From assembly GCF_001942405.1 (NCBI RefSeq), contig NZ_MKKA01000001.1:54007-118006 (forward strand): a stretch of DNA of 64,000 nucleotides, read 5' to 3'. Under the pieces are notes generated by a model. The model was not told the DNA's origin. It was given only the letters and a program-made list of their open reading frames with translations, and did not search any database. The DNA comes from Ornithinimicrobium sp. CNJ-824 (lineage in GTDB: Bacteria > Actinomycetota > Actinomycetes > Actinomycetales > Dermatophilaceae). Within the stretch, counting starts at the first letter, position 1. Each line of letters starts with the position of its first letter. Below, one piece after another: positions 40,354-51,121 of the stretch. Position numbers and translations under genes: made by a program.

Positions 40354-41832
40354 ATGAGCGGCCTGCTCGTCGCCGGCACGACGTCGGACGCCGGCAAGAC
40401 CGTCGTCACCACCGGTCTGTGCCGGGCTCTGGCACGCCGCGGCGTGGACGTCGCGCCCTACAAGGCGCAGAACATGTCGAACAACTCCATGGTCTGCCTC
40501 CGCGCCGACGGCACCACCGCTGAGATCGGGCGGGCGCAGTGGGTCCAGGCCCTCGCGGCCCGGGTCGAGCCGGAGTCGGCGATGAACCCCGTGCTCCTCA
40601 AGCCCGGGTCGGACCGCCGCAGCCACGTCGTGCTCATGGGGCGGCCCGGTGGCGAGCTGACCTCGCGCGAGTTCCCCGGCGGCAGGAGCGAGCTGGCGCG
40701 GGTCGCCCACGCGGCCTTCGACGACCTCGCGGCCCGCCACGACGTCGTCGTCGCCGAGGGGGCCGGCAGCCCCGCGGAGATCAACCTGCGCGCGAGCGAC
40801 TACGTCAACATGGGCCTGGCGCGGCACGCCGACCTGCCCGTCGTCGTGGTCGGCGACATCGACCGGGGCGGCGTCTTCGCCGCGATGGTGGGCACCCTGG
40901 CGGTCCTCGACCCCGCGGACCAGGCGCTCGTCGCCGGCTACGTCATCAACAAGTTCCGCGGCGACGTCGGGCTGCTGCGCCCGGGCCTGGACCAGCTCGA
41001 GGCGATGACCGGCCGGCCGGTGCACGGCGTCCTGCCCTGGCACCCCGACCTGTGGCTCGACTCCGAGGACGCGCTCGGTCTCGCCGGTCGGCGCAACCGC
41101 GGCGCCGGGCGGCGGGTCGCCGTCGTGCGGCTCCCCCGCGTGAGCAACTTCACCGACGTCGACGCCCTCGGCCTCGAGCCCGACCTCGACGTCGTCTTCG
41201 CCTCCTCCCCCCGGGACCTGGCGGACGCCGACCTGGTCGTCCTGCCCGGCTCGCGGGCCACGCTCGCCGACCTGGCCTGGCTGCGTTCGCGTGGCCTCGA
41301 CGAGGCCCTCGTTGACCACGCCCGCAGGGGGCGGCCGGTGCTGGGCGTCTGCGGGGGCTACCAGATGCTCGGCACGAGGATCGAGGACCCGTGGGGCGTC
41401 GAGGGGCCCGCTGGAGCGGGCGCCGACGGGCTGGGGCTGCTGCCGGTGACGACGACCTTCGCCCCCGACAAGGTGCTGCGGCTGCCCTCCGGCGAGGCGC
41501 TGGGGGCGCCGGTCGCCGGCTACGAGATCCATCACGGGCGTGTCACGCGGGCCGACGGCAGCGAGGAGTTCGTCGGCGGTGCACGCTCCGGTCAAGTCTT
41601 CGGCACGATGTGGCACGGCAGCCTTGAGAGCGACGCCTTCCGCGCGGCCTTTCTTGCCGAAACCGTCGGTATCGCGCGCTCGGGCGCGAGCTTCCCGGCC
41701 GCGCGCGAGCGGCGGATGGAGCTGCTCGCCGACCTCGTCGAGGAGCACCTCGACGTCGGGGCGCTGCTCGACCTGGCCGGGGGTGGTGCCCCCGCGGGGC
41801 TGCCCACGCTCACCCTGGGGGCGGCGCGGTGA
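40354..41832 (+). CDS. cobQ: Cobyric acid synthase
   Basis: Glutamine- and ATP-dependent amidation of adenosylcobyrinic acid a,c-diamide at four side chains. The 492-residue protein has an N-terminal dethiobiotin-synthetase-like domain ([50 protein letters not shown]). A class I glutaminase domain follows, with the Cys in [12 protein letters not shown] and the His in [10 protein letters not shown]. The ATG at 40354 is chosen over the GTG at 40279 because the family starts at [15 protein letters not shown]. It is the first gene right of the mobile remnants and overlaps cobK by 4 bp. Confidence 0.94.
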   Translation: MSGLLVAGTTSDAGKTVVTTGLCRALARRGVDVAPYKAQNMSNNSMVCLRADGTTAEIGRAQWVQALAARVEPESAMNPVLLKPGSDRRSHVVLMGRPGGELTSREFPGGRSELARVAHAAFDDLAARHDVVVAEGAGSPAEINLRASDYVNMGLARHADLPVVVVGDIDRGGVFAAMVGTLAVLDPADQALVAGYVINKFRGDVGLLRPGLDQLEAMTGRPVHGVLPWHPDLWLDSEDALGLAGRRNRGAGRRVAVVRLPRVSNFTDVDALGLEPDLDVVFASSPRDLADADLVVLPGSRATLADLAWLRSRGLDEALVDHARRGRPVLGVCGGYQMLGTRIEDPWGVEGPAGAGADGLGLLPVTTTFAPDKVLRLPSGEALGAPVAGYEIHHGRVTRADGSEEFVGGARSGQVFGTMWHGSLESDAFRAAFLAETVGIARSGASFPAARERRMELLADLVEEHLDVGALLDLAGGGAPAGLPTLTLGAAR

Positions 41833-42560
41833 GGGTGCTCCTGCTCGGCGGCACCGCCGAGGCGCGCGACCTGGCGCAGGCGCTGGTCGACGAGGGCGTG
41901 GACGTGCTGTCCTCCCTCGCCGGCCGGGTGGCCCGCCCCCGGCTGCCCGTCGGGCGGGTCCGGGTCGGCGGCTTCGGCGGCGTCGACGGCCTCGTCGCCG
42001 CGCTGGCCGACCTCGGCATCGACGTGGTCGTCGACGCCACGCACCCCTTCGCTCGGGGCATGACCGCCAATGCCGCCGCGGCCTGCGCCGCCACCGGTGT
42101 GCCGCTGCTGCGGCTGGAGCGGTCCGGGTGGGACCCCGACCCGTCCTGGCACCGGGCGGCCGACCACGCCGCCGCGGCGGAGCTGGCCGCTGGGCTGGGC
42201 CGGCGCCCCTTCCTGACCGTGGGCCGCCAGGAGCTGGCCCGCTTCGTGCCGCACCTCGGCGGGCTCGCCGTCCTCGCCCGGGTCGTCGACCCGCCCCAGG
42301 ACCCGCTGCCGGCCGCGTGGACGCTCGTCACGAGCCGCGGCCCCTACACCCTCGACGGCGACCGGGACCTCATGGCCGGGCACGGGGCGGACGTGCTCGT
42401 GACCAAGGATTCAGGAGGCAGCTACACCTGGCCCAAGATGCAGGCCGCGGCGCAGCTGGGCATCCCCGTCGTCGTCGTCGAGCGGCCGGCGCCCGAGCCC
42501 GGCGCGCTCGTCGTCAACGCCGTGGCCCCGGCGCTGGAGTGGGTGCTGGCGCGGCGCTGA
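41829..42560 (+). CDS. cobK: Precorrin-6A reductase
   Basis: NADPH-dependent reduction of precorrin-6A to precorrin-6B. The 243-residue protein begins [17 protein letters not shown] and has [49 protein letters not shown] and [31 protein letters not shown], all CobK/CbiJ blocks. It is translationally coupled to cobQ and convergent with cobN, 10 bp away. Confidence 0.93.
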   Translation: MRVLLLGGTAEARDLAQALVDEGVDVLSSLAGRVARPRLPVGRVRVGGFGGVDGLVAALADLGIDVVVDATHPFARGMTANAAAACAATGVPLLRLERSGWDPDPSWHRAADHAAAAELAAGLGRRPFLTVGRQELARFVPHLGGLAVLARVVDPPQDPLPAAWTLVTSRGPYTLDGDRDLMAGHGADVLVTKDSGGSYTWPKMQAAAQLGIPVVVVERPAPEPGALVVNAVAPALEWVLARR

Positions 42561-42570
42561 GCCGGGCGCC

Positions 42571-45500
42571 TCACTCCTCCAGGTCGCCCTCCACCTCCAG
42601 GTAGGCCTGCTGCATCGCGGCGACGACCTCGGGGTCGGGCCGCTGCCACAGGCCCCGGTCGGCCGCCTCGACGAGGCGCTCGACTATAGAGCGCAGCGCC
42701 CAGGGGTTGGCCTGGCGCAGGAACGCCTGGGTCTCCTCGTCGAGGACGTACTCCCGGGCGAGGCGGTCGAACATCCAGTCCGGGACGACGCCGGCCGTCG
42801 CGGCGAAGCCGAAGACGTAGTCGGTCGTCGCCGCGAGCTCGAAGGCGCCCTTGTAGCCGTGCCGCCGCATCGCCCCCACCCAGCGCGGGTTGACGACACG
42901 GGAGCGAAAGACGCGGGCCGTCTCCTCCGAGAGCGTGCGCGTGCGGACCGCGTCGGGGGTCGTGGAGTCTCCGACGTAGGCTCGCGGCTCAGCGCCGGCC
43001 AGCGCCCGGACGGTCGCGACCATGCCGCCGTGGTACTGGTAGTAGTCGTCGGAGTCCAGGATGTCGGACTCGCGGTTGTCGACGTTCTTGGCGGCCACCT
43101 GGATGCGGCGGTAGGTGCGCTCCATGTCCTCCCGCGCCGGCGCGCCATCCAGGTCCCGGCCGTAGGCGTAGCGCCCCAGGCGGTGTAGACCTCCGCCAGG
43201 TCGGCGCCGTCGCGCCAGCCGCCGGACTCGACGACCTGGAGCACCCCCGCCCCGTAGCTGCCCGGCTTGGAGCCGAAGATCCGGGTCCGCGCCCGCCGCT
43301 CGTCGCCGTGCTCGGCCAGGTCCGCGCGGGCGTGGGCGCGCACATAGTTGTCCTCGTCCGCCTCGTCCAGTCCGGCGACGAGGGCGACGGCATCGTCCAG
43401 CATCGCGACGACGTGGGGGAAGGCGTCACGGAAGAAGCCGCTGATCCGCACCGTCACGTCCACGCGGGGGCGGCCCAGCTCGGCCAACGGCACCGGCTCG
43501 AGCCCGGTGACCCGCCGCGACTGCTCGTCCCACACCGGCCGCACCCCAAGGAGGGCCAGGACCTCGCCGATGTCGTCACCGGAGGTCCGCATGGCGCTCG
43601 TGCCCCACGCCGACAGGCCGACCGAGCGGGGCAGCTCGCCGGTCTCCTCCCGGTACCGCCGCAGCAGCGACTCCGCCATCGCCACCCCGGTGTCGTAGGC
43701 GAGCCTGCTCGGGATGGCCTTCGGGTCGACGGAGTAGAAGTTGCGCCCGGTCGGCAGCACGTTGACAAGGCCGCGCAGCGGGGAGCCGGAAGGCCCCGCC
43801 GGGACGTAGCCGCCGTCGAGGGCGTGCAGCACCATCGGCACCTCCCCGGTGGTGGCGGCCAGGCGGGGCACGACCTCCTCGCAGCCGAAGCGCAGCGACG
43901 CCTCGACCCCGTCGGCGTCCACGCCTGGCAGGTCGGTGCCGGCCAGCACGTCCCGGACCACCCGGGCCACCTGCCGGGCGTCCCAGCCGGTGCCGGCGAC
44001 GGCCTCGACGAGATCGCGGGCCACCTGCTCGACCCGGTCGGTGCGGGCGACCGACTCGGCGCCCTCCCCGCCGCTCAGCCCGAGCGCCGCGCGCAGGCCG
44101 GGCACGCCGTCGCCGGAGCCGCCGAAGAGCTGTCCGGCCCGCAGCACGGCCAGGACAAGGTTGACCAGGCCCTTTCCCTCGGGAGCGGCGCCCAGCACGT
44201 GCAGGCCGTCGCGGATCTGCACGTCCTTGATCTCGCAGAGCCAGCCGTCGATGTGCATGACGAGGTCGTCGAAGCCGTCGGCGTCCTGGAGGTCGACCTC
44301 CTCGGTGAGGCCGAGGTCGCGGTGCATCTCGGCGGCCTTGAGCAGGGTCCAGATCTCCCCGCGCAGGCCGGGGCCTTGGCCGGGTCCATGACGCTGACGT
44401 TGCCGTACTCGTCGAGCAGCTGCTCCAGCCGCGCGATATCACCGTAGGTCTCGGCCCGTGCCATCGGCGGGACCATATGGTCCACGACCGTGGCGTGCGC
44501 CCGGCGCTTGGCCTGGGTCCCCTCCCCCGGGTCGTTGACGAGGAAGGGGTAGACGAGGGGCAGGTTGCCAAGGGCGGCGTCGGCGCCGCACTCGGCCGAC
44601 AGCGCCAGGTTCTTGCCCGGCAGCCACTCCAGGTTGCCGTGCTTGCCCATGTGGACGACCGCGTGCGCGCCGAACTCCTCCTCGATCCACCGGTAGGTCG
44701 CGAGGTAGTGGTGGCTCGGCGGCAGGTCGGGGTCGTGGTAGATCGCCACGGGATTCTCCCCGAAGCCGCGCGGCGGCTGCACGAGGAGCGTCACGTTGCC
44801 GGCCCGGAGCGCGGCGGCGACGATCGCCGGCTCCTCGCCCTCCTCGTCGACGTAGAGCGTCCCCGGCGCCGGACCCCAGTGCTCGGTCATCTCCGCGCGC
44901 AGGCGGGTGACAGGCGGGCGAACCAGCTCTCGTAGCGGCTGCGCGGGATCCGGACGTGATGCTCGGTGAGCTGGGCCTGGGTGAGCCACTCCGGGTCCTG
45001 CCCGCCGGCCTCGATAAGCGCGTGGATGAGCGCGTTGCCGGCGGTGGTCTCCGGGTCCTCCCCCGGTACCGGCTCCAGGAGGTCCTCGTCGAGGCCGGGC
45101 ACCTGGCCGGGCGCGCCCAGGTCGTAGCCGGCGTCCCGCATGGCCCGCAGCAGCCGGACCGTCGACACCGGTGTGTCCAGGCCGACGGCGTTGCCGATCC
45201 GGGCGTGCTTGGTCGGGTAGGCCCCCAGGACCACCGCGACCCGCCGGTCGGCCGGCGCGGTGTGCCGCAGCCGGGCGTGCGCCACCGCCGTGCCGGCGAC
45301 ACGGGCGCACCGCTCCGGGTCGGGCACGTAGGAGGGCAGCCCGTCGTCGCCGATCTCCTTGAAGGAGAAGGCGACCGTGATGAGCCGCCCGTCGAACTCC
45401 GGCACCGCGACCTGCGTGGCCACGTCGAGGGGCGACATCCCGTCGTCCGAGCCCGCCCAGGCCTCGCGGCCCCAGGTCAGGCACAGACCCTGGAGGATGG

Positions 45501-46242
45501 GGATGTCGAGGGCGGCCAGAGCGCGCACGTCCCAGGCCTCGTCGTCCCCGCCCGCCTGCGCCCCGGCCGGGCGGGTTCCACCGGCGGCGAGGACGGTCGT
45601 GACGAGGGCGTCGTAGGCGCCCAGGTGCGCCAGGAGGTCCTCCGGCGCCTGGCGCAAGGACGTGGCCCAGACGACCCCGGCGTGACCGCCGGCCGCGTCG
45701 ACCGCGTCGGCGAGCGCCTGCACGTAGGCGGTGTTGCCGGCCGCGTGCTGGGCCCGGTAGAAGAGGATGCCCACGGCCGGGCGCGTGCCACCGTCGGGCA
45801 GCGGCGAGGGCGCCGGACGGTGGAGCACGCCCCAGGACGGCAGCTCGCGCGGCGGCTCGAAGCCCTCACCGGTGAGCAGCAGGGTGTCGGAGAGGAAGCG
45901 GTGCAGCTGGGTGAGGTTGTCCACCCCGCCCTGCGCCAGGTAGCGGTGCGCCTCGGCCACGACCCCTGCGGGGGCGGTCGAGAGCTCCATGAGCGCCGCG
46001 TCGGGCTGCTGCTCCCCGCCGAGGACCACGAGGGGCACCCCGGTGCCGCGCAGGCGCCGGACCTCCTCCGGCACGTCGTCGGGGCCGCCGAGGATCCGGG
46101 CGACGACGACGTCGGCCGTCGCCAGCACCTCCGGCAGCCTGGCCGGCCGGGCCGGGTTGGCGTAGACGTACCGGGCGTCGGCCGCCCGGGCGCAGAGCAG
46201 GTCGGTGTCCGAGGTGGAGATGATCGCGATGGCAGGGGTCAT
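42571..46242 (-). CDS. cobN: Cobaltochelatase large subunit CobN; three frame breaks
   Basis: Large subunit of the ATP-dependent chelatase that inserts cobalt into hydrogenobyrinic acid a,c-diamide. The reading runs through three frames. The first starts MTPAIAIISTSDTDLL and ends ESWFARLSPA. Single missing bases near 44912, 44372 and 43170 link it to LRAEMTEHWGPAPGTLYV, then EMHRDLGLTEEVDLQDADGFDDL, then MERTYRRIQVAAKNVDNRESD. The metal and tetrapyrrole region HMGKHGNLEWLPGKNLALS is intact. Three one-base repairs give exactly 1224 codons, the normal CobN length. A cobalamin riboswitch precedes it. The partner ATPase is the ChlI-ChlD fusion at 57005, in place of CobS and CobT. Confidence 0.92.
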
Positions 46243-46314
46243 GGCAGGCGCCGTCCTCCTGCGGGGTCCGCGCCCCGCTGGTCGTGAGGAAGGGCGCCGG
46301 TCGGCGCCCCCGGC

Positions 46315-46440
46315 CGGGGTGACAGCTCTGACTCGGGGCCGGGAGGGCGTGCGGCGTCGCCGCCCTCCTGGCCGCTCACAGTGGCGGGACCGTCCCGGAC
46401 TCGCACCGGGTTCCGTCGCCGTCGGCCGCCGCCAGTGTAG
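46315..46440 (-). ncRNA. Cobalamin riboswitch A (cobN)
   Basis: On the minus strand it carries the conserved core GGAACCCGGTGCGAGTCCGG, then GACGGTCCCGCCACTGTGA, and the closing box near GAGTCAGAGCTGTC. These are the standard elements of adenosylcobalamin riboswitches. It lies about 70 bp upstream of cobN, and B12 binding should reduce cobN expression. The boundaries are approximate. Confidence 0.9.
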
Positions 46441-46479
46441 GGGCCCGGGCGCTCCGCGTTGGCTGGTAGGGTCCATTGC

Positions 46480-46665
46480 GACCGGACACCCCGGTCGACG
46501 TCGGTCGCACCCCGTGTGCAAAGGGAATCCGGTCCAAATCCGGAGCTGACGCGCAGCGGTAGGGGTGACGGCCGGGGCGGACACGCCACTGGGCTCATGG
46601 TGCCCGGGAAGGTGCCCCGGTCGGACGATCCCGAGCCCGAAGACCTGCCGACGTCGTTGGTGAGG
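46480..46665 (+). ncRNA. Cobalamin riboswitch B (btuFCD-cobFGHIJ operon)
   Basis: The plus-strand core AAGGGAATCCGGTCCAAATC, then CGGAGCTGACGCGCAGCGGTA, the box CGCCACTGGG and the closing GAGCCCGAAGACCTGCC are the recognised elements. It ends about 40 bp before the btuF-like start. It lies back to back with riboswitch A, only 40 bp apart, so uptake and cobalt insertion respond to the same ligand from divergent promoters. Confidence 0.92.
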
Positions 46666-46702
46666 GCCTCGCGCAACGGCCCGGAACAGCGAAAGAGCGA
46701 CC

Positions 46703-47730
46703 ATGCCCCGACGTCGTCCCGTCGTCCTGCCCGCCCTCGCCCTCGCGGGCCTCCTCCTCTCCGGCTGCGCCGGCGCCCCCGGCGGCAGCGCCGCGGCCGC
46801 GTCCGTTGCCCCGGCCACGCAGCAGATCGGTCCGGTGTCGGACGGGGAGGCCACGGCCTACCCGGTCACCCTGGACAACTGCGGCCTGGAGGTGACGCTC
46901 GAGCGGGCGCCCCAGGGCGTCGTCACGCTCAACCAGGGGATGACCGAGGTGGCCCTGGCGCTGGGCCTGGCCGACCGGATGAGCGGCACCGCCTACCTCG
47001 ACGACGAGGTGGCCGAGCGTTACGCCGACGACTACGCCCGGGTGGCGGTGCTGTCGGAGGAGTACCCCACGGTCGAGCAGTTCCTCGCCGCCGGGCCCGA
47101 CCTCGCGCTCGCCTCCTACGCCAGCGCCTTCGGTGACACCGGGGTCGGCGACCGGGCCGAGCTGCACGAGCGCGGTGCCGCCACCTACGTCAGCCCGCTG
47201 GCCTGCCCCGGCGGGCCGGCCGGTGCGCCGACCTTCGAGGCGGCCTGGCAGGAGCTGCGCGAGGTGGGCCTGCTCACCGGCACCACCGCCCGGGCCGACG
47301 CCGAGGTCGACGCCCAGCGCGAGGTGCTCGCGCAGGTCGAGGAGGAGGCGGCCGGCCGCGGCCTGGAGCTGCTCTGGTACGACTCCGGGAAGGACACGCC
47401 CTTCGTCGGCGCCGGCGCGGCGGGCCCCAGCTGCTCGTCGACGCGGTCGGCGCCGAGAACGTCTTCGCCGACCTCGACGGCGGCTGGGCCGACGGCTCCT
47501 GGGAGACGGTGCTGGCGGCCGAACCCGACGTCGTCGTCCTCGCCGACGCCGCCTGGTCGACCGCGCAGGCCAAACGGGCCTACCTCGAGGGCGACCCGGT
47601 GCTGAGCCAGCTGCGCGCGGTGCGGGAGGAACGCTACGTCGTCATCCCCTTCAGCGAGACGACCCCGGGCGTCCGCCTCGTCGACGGGGCGCAGCGGCTC
47701 TCCGAGCAGCTCAGGGCCCTCCGGCGGTGA
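46703..47730 (+). CDS. btuF: Cobalamin/iron-siderophore ABC binding lipoprotein (BtuF-like); one frame break
   Basis: FecB/BtuF-fold binding protein with a lipoprotein signal (ALALAGLLLSGCAGAPGG, lipobox LSGC). VTLERAPQGVVTLNQGMTEVALALGLADRMSGTAYLDDEV and LAAGPDLALASYASAFG are typical. Near 47425 the frame changes after VGAGAAGP. Adding one base restores GGPQLLVDAVGAENVFADLDGGW and the C-terminal LAAEPDVVVLADAAWST, for 342 residues. It is the first gene behind riboswitch B, so B12 or a corrinoid precursor is the probable ligand. Confidence 0.87.
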
Positions 47731-48787
47731 CCGCCCCGGTCGTGCGTCGGCCCGGCCGCCGCACCGCGACCTGGCCGGCGGGGCTGACCCTCGGCGCGCT
47801 CCTGCTCCTCAGCACCGTCGTGGTGCTCGGGATGGGGTCGGTGCCGGTCCACCCCGGCGACGTCGTCCACGTCGTCGCCCGCCGGGCCGGGCTGGTCGAC
47901 GGCGCGGCGTGGGGGTGCTCGAGGACCAGATCGTCTGGCAGCTGCGCCTGCCCCGGGTCGTCGCCGCCGCCGCCGTGGGCGCCGTCCTGGCGCTCTGCGG
48001 CGCCGTCATGCAGTCGCTGCTCGCCAACGAGCTGGCCGACCCCTTCCTCCTGGGTATCTCCAGCGGCGCCGCGCTCGGCGCCGTGCTCGCGCTGACCTTC
48101 GGGTTGTCCGGCGTCGCCGCCGGGCCCGGCCTCGGCGCGGCGGCGATGCTCGGCGCGGTCCTGGCCCTCGCCGTGGTGCTGGCACTCGCGGCGGAGGCGG
48201 GAGGTGGCCTGCCCCCGGTGCGCACCATCCTCGCCGGAGTCGCCGTCGCCCAGCTCGGGGCCGCCGGCACCTCGCTGGTGATCATGGTCTTCGGCAGCCG
48301 TGACACGGCCCGACAGGTGCTGGCGTGGACGCTCGGGTCCTTCGCCGGGGTGCGCGCCGACGACGCGCTCGTGCTGGCCGCCGTGGCCGGCCTGGTCGTC
48401 GTCTGCGTCCTCACCGCCGCTCGGACCCTGGACGCGTTCGCCTTCGGGGAGACCTCCGCCCGGTCGGTCGGCGTGGACGTGCCGCGCGTGACCTGGCTGC
48501 TCCTCGTCGGCACCGCCCTCGCGGCCGCCGTCACCGTGGGTGCGGTCGGGCCGATCGGCTTCGTCGGGCTCGTCGTGCCCCACCTCGTGCGCCTGGTCGT
48601 CGGGCCCGTCCACCGGCGCCTGCTCCCCCTCAGCACGCTGGCAGGGGCCCTGCTCATGGTGTGGGCGGACACCGCCGCCCGGTCGGTGGCGCCCGACCGG
48701 GAGATCCCGGTCGGCGTGGTGACCGCGCTCGTCGGAGCGCCGGTGCTCGTCGCGCTGCTGCGGCGCCAGGCACGGAGGTCGTCGTGA
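47727..48787 (+). CDS. btuC: Cobalamin ABC transporter permease (BtuC-like, FecCD family); one frame break
   Basis: FecCD-family permease with about ten helices. The N-terminal frame (LTLGALLLLSTVVVLGMGSVPVHPGDVVHVV) joins the second frame near 47911, where one missing G restores WGVLEDQIVWQLRLPRVVAA. Family segments are GAVMQSLLANELADPFLLGISSGAALGAV, WTLGSFAGV and GPIGFVGLVVPHLVRLVVGP. The repaired length is 353 residues. It overlaps btuF and btuD by 4 bp each. Confidence 0.9.
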
Positions 48788-49566
48788 GCGTGCTGCGGGT
48801 GCGGGGCCTGTGCTGGTCGGCCGGCGACCGGCGGATCGTCCACGACGTGGACCTCGACGTGGCGCCCGGGAGTGTCACCGGGATCATCGGCCCCAACGGG
48901 TCGGGCAAGACGACCGTGCTGCACCTGGTCGCCGGCCTGCGCCGACCCTCCGCGGGGACGGTGCTCCTGGGCGAGGACGACGTGACGGCCCTTCCACCGC
49001 GCGAACGGGCGCGGCGGGTCGCCCTCGTGGAGCAGAAGGCGGGGACCGACCTCGACCTGACCGCCCGGGACGTAGTGGCCCTCGGCCGCTTCGCCCGGAG
49101 CTCACCGTGGCACCGGGCCGGCACCGAGGCCGCGGTCGATCGGGCGCTCTCGCTCGCCGGTGCCAGCGGGCTGGCCGACCGGACCTGGGTCACTCTGTCC
49201 GGCGGCGAGCAGCAGCGGGTGCACCTCGCCCGGGCGCTGGCCCAGGAGCCGCAGGTGCTCCTGCTCGACGAGCCCACCAACCACCTCGACCTCGCCCACC
49301 AGATCGGCCTGCTCCACCTCGTCCGCTCCCTGGGGTGGACGACCCTCGTCGTGCTGCACGACCTCGACCTCGCCGCGGCCTCCTGCGACGAGCTGGTCGT
49401 CATGGACGCCGGCACCGTGGTCCGCTCCGGGCCGACCGAGGAGGTGCTGGGGGCCGACCTGCTCGGTGACGTCTTCGGGGTACGGGCCTCGGTGCGCCGC
49501 GAGGACCGCCTGCGGATGCTGTGGCACGGCCTCGTCGGCACCTCGTCGTGGGAGGGCGCCCGGTGA
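48784..49566 (+). CDS. btuD: Cobalamin ABC transporter ATP-binding protein (BtuD-like)
   Basis: ABC ATPase of 260 residues: Walker A IIGPNGSGKTTVLH, Q-loop in VALVEQKAGTD, signature LSGGEQQRVHLARALAQ, Walker B VLLLDEPTNHLD and H-loop VVLHDLDLAA. It energises the FecCD permease encoded just before it and overlaps its neighbours by 4 bp on both sides. Confidence 0.92.
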   Translation: MSVLRVRGLCWSAGDRRIVHDVDLDVAPGSVTGIIGPNGSGKTTVLHLVAGLRRPSAGTVLLGEDDVTALPPRERARRVALVEQKAGTDLDLTARDVVALGRFARSSPWHRAGTEAAVDRALSLAGASGLADRTWVTLSGGEQQRVHLARALAQEPQVLLLDEPTNHLDLAHQIGLLHLVRSLGWTTLVVLHDLDLAAASCDELVVMDAGTVVRSGPTEEVLGADLLGDVFGVRASVRREDRLRMLWHGLVGTSSWEGAR

Positions 49567-50270
49567 CCGCCGACGACACCGCTGTCGTCCTCGTCACGGT
49601 CGACATGGCGGACCCGCGCACCTGCGACCCGCTGGTCCGGACCGCGTCCGGGCTGAGGGCTCGCCTGGCCACGGTCCACGGTGCGGGGCCGGCGCTGGCC
49701 GACGTGCTCACCGAGCTCGCCGCAGCGTTGCCGCCGCCCTCCCGCACGGTGCTCGTGCCCGTGCCCGGCGCGGAGCCCGGCACCGGCTGGTCGTGGGTGC
49801 GCAGGGTCGCGGGGCACTGGTGGCGCACCCACCCTGCCCCGCCCTTCCCCCTCGAGGTCACCGCCCCGGCGGCCGCCGCGACCGTGCCCGCCGCCCGCGC
49901 AGGCCTGGCCGGCACGCGTCAGCTGGTGACCGGCGCCGAGGCGGACCTGACCAGCCCCGCCTGGGAGCACGTCCCCGAGCACCGCCACCACCTGCTGGTG
50001 TGCCGGGGCCCGCGGTGCAGCGCGCAGGGCGCCGCCGGCACGGCCCGGGCCATCGCGACCGGCCTGCGGGAGCGCGGGTGGGGCGACGAGGAGGTCCTCG
50101 TGACCCAGACCGGGTGCCTCTTCCCCTGCAACCGGGCACCCGTCGTCTGCGTGCACCCGGGCGGGCGCTGGCTCGGCCCGGTGCGCCCCGACAACGTCGA
50201 CGCCCTGCTCGACGACCTGCACGCCACGCCGCTCGCCGCGGCGCACGAGGAGAAGGAGACCGCACCGTGA
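49563..50270 (+). CDS. [2Fe-2S] thioredoxin-like ferredoxin domain protein of the cob operon
   Basis: 235 residues. The C-terminal half has the thioredoxin-like [2Fe-2S] pattern HLLVCRGPRCSAQG (two Cys) and TQTGCLFPCNRAPVVCV (two Cys, spaced C-x3-C). The N-terminal half (VVLVTVDMADPRTCDPLVR, TVLVPVPGAEPG) has no clear match, perhaps a degenerate CbiX-like domain. Its place between btuD and cobF suggests it supplies electrons to a cobalamin step such as CobG or cobalt reduction; this is inference. The start is GTG at 49563. Confidence 0.72.
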   Translation: MTADDTAVVLVTVDMADPRTCDPLVRTASGLRARLATVHGAGPALADVLTELAAALPPPSRTVLVPVPGAEPGTGWSWVRRVAGHWWRTHPAPPFPLEVTAPAAAATVPAARAGLAGTRQLVTGAEADLTSPAWEHVPEHRHHLLVCRGPRCSAQGAAGTARAIATGLRERGWGDEEVLVTQTGCLFPCNRAPVVCVHPGGRWLGPVRPDNVDALLDDLHATPLAAAHEEKETAP

Positions 50271-51121
50271 GCCGGCCGCCCCGCCAGGTCCGCGTCATCG
50301 GGGTCGGGGTCGGAGGCCCCGGCCAGCTGACCCTTGAGGCGCTCGCCGCGCTGCAGGAGGTCGACGTCGTGCTCGTCGCCGACAAGGGCGAGGGGCTGGA
50401 GCAGCTCGTGGACGCGCGGCGGGCGCTGCTGGAGACCCACCGTCCGGCCCCCGGCGGCGGCACGGCGGTGCGCGTGGTGCAGGTGCCCGACCCCCGCCGC
50501 GGGCCGGACCCCCGGGAGACCGCCTCCTACCTGGAGGGCGTGCGCAGCTGGCACGAGGCCCGGGTCGACGCCTACGCCGCCATCCTCGGCTCGCTCGAGC
50601 CGCACCTCGTCGTCGGGTTCCTCGTGTGGGGCGACCCCGCGCTCTACGACTCCATCCTGCGCGTCGTCCGGGCGCTGGGCGAGCGCACCCCGGTCGCCGT
50701 GCGCACCGTGCCGGGCGTCACCGCGCTCTCGGCCCTGGCCGCCGCCCACGACGAGGTGCTCCACGCCATCGGCGACCCGGTCCACGTCACGACCGGGCGG
50801 CGCCTCGTGCGCGAGTGGCACCCCGGGCTCGGCACGGTCGTCGTCATGCTCGACGGCCAGCTGCGCTGCCGCGACCTCCTGGCCGCCCGCCCCGAGACCG
50901 CCGACCTCGAGCTCCTGTGGGGCGCTTGCCTGGGGCTCCCGCAGCAACGGCTGGCCCGCGGCCGCCTCGGTGACGTCCTCGACGACGTGGCCGCGGCCCG
51001 CGCCCGGCTGCGGGAGGAGCACGGCTGGGTGATGGACGTCTACGCGCTGCGGCCCGCGCCGGCGCGGTCGGCCGCCTTACCGGCAACTGCCGCGTCGGCC
51101 ACCGGCGAGGCGGCGAGGTGA
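50267..51121 (+). CDS. cobF: Precorrin-6A synthase (deacetylating)
   Basis: S-adenosylmethionine-dependent C1-methyltransferase that removes acetate from precorrin-5, a step special to the aerobic pathway. The 284-residue tetrapyrrole methylase has VRVIGVGVGGPGQLTLEAL, the ligand loop VVGFLVWGDPALYDSILRV and VRTVPGVTALSALAAAH. GAGGAGAAGGAG precedes the GTG start. The last ~20 residues are an Ala/Thr-rich tail. Confidence 0.93.
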   Translation: MSRPPRQVRVIGVGVGGPGQLTLEALAALQEVDVVLVADKGEGLEQLVDARRALLETHRPAPGGGTAVRVVQVPDPRRGPDPRETASYLEGVRSWHEARVDAYAAILGSLEPHLVVGFLVWGDPALYDSILRVVRALGERTPVAVRTVPGVTALSALAAAHDEVLHAIGDPVHVTTGRRLVREWHPGLGTVVVMLDGQLRCRDLLAARPETADLELLWGACLGLPQQRLARGRLGDVLDDVAAARARLREEHGWVMDVYALRPAPARSAALPATAASATGEAAR

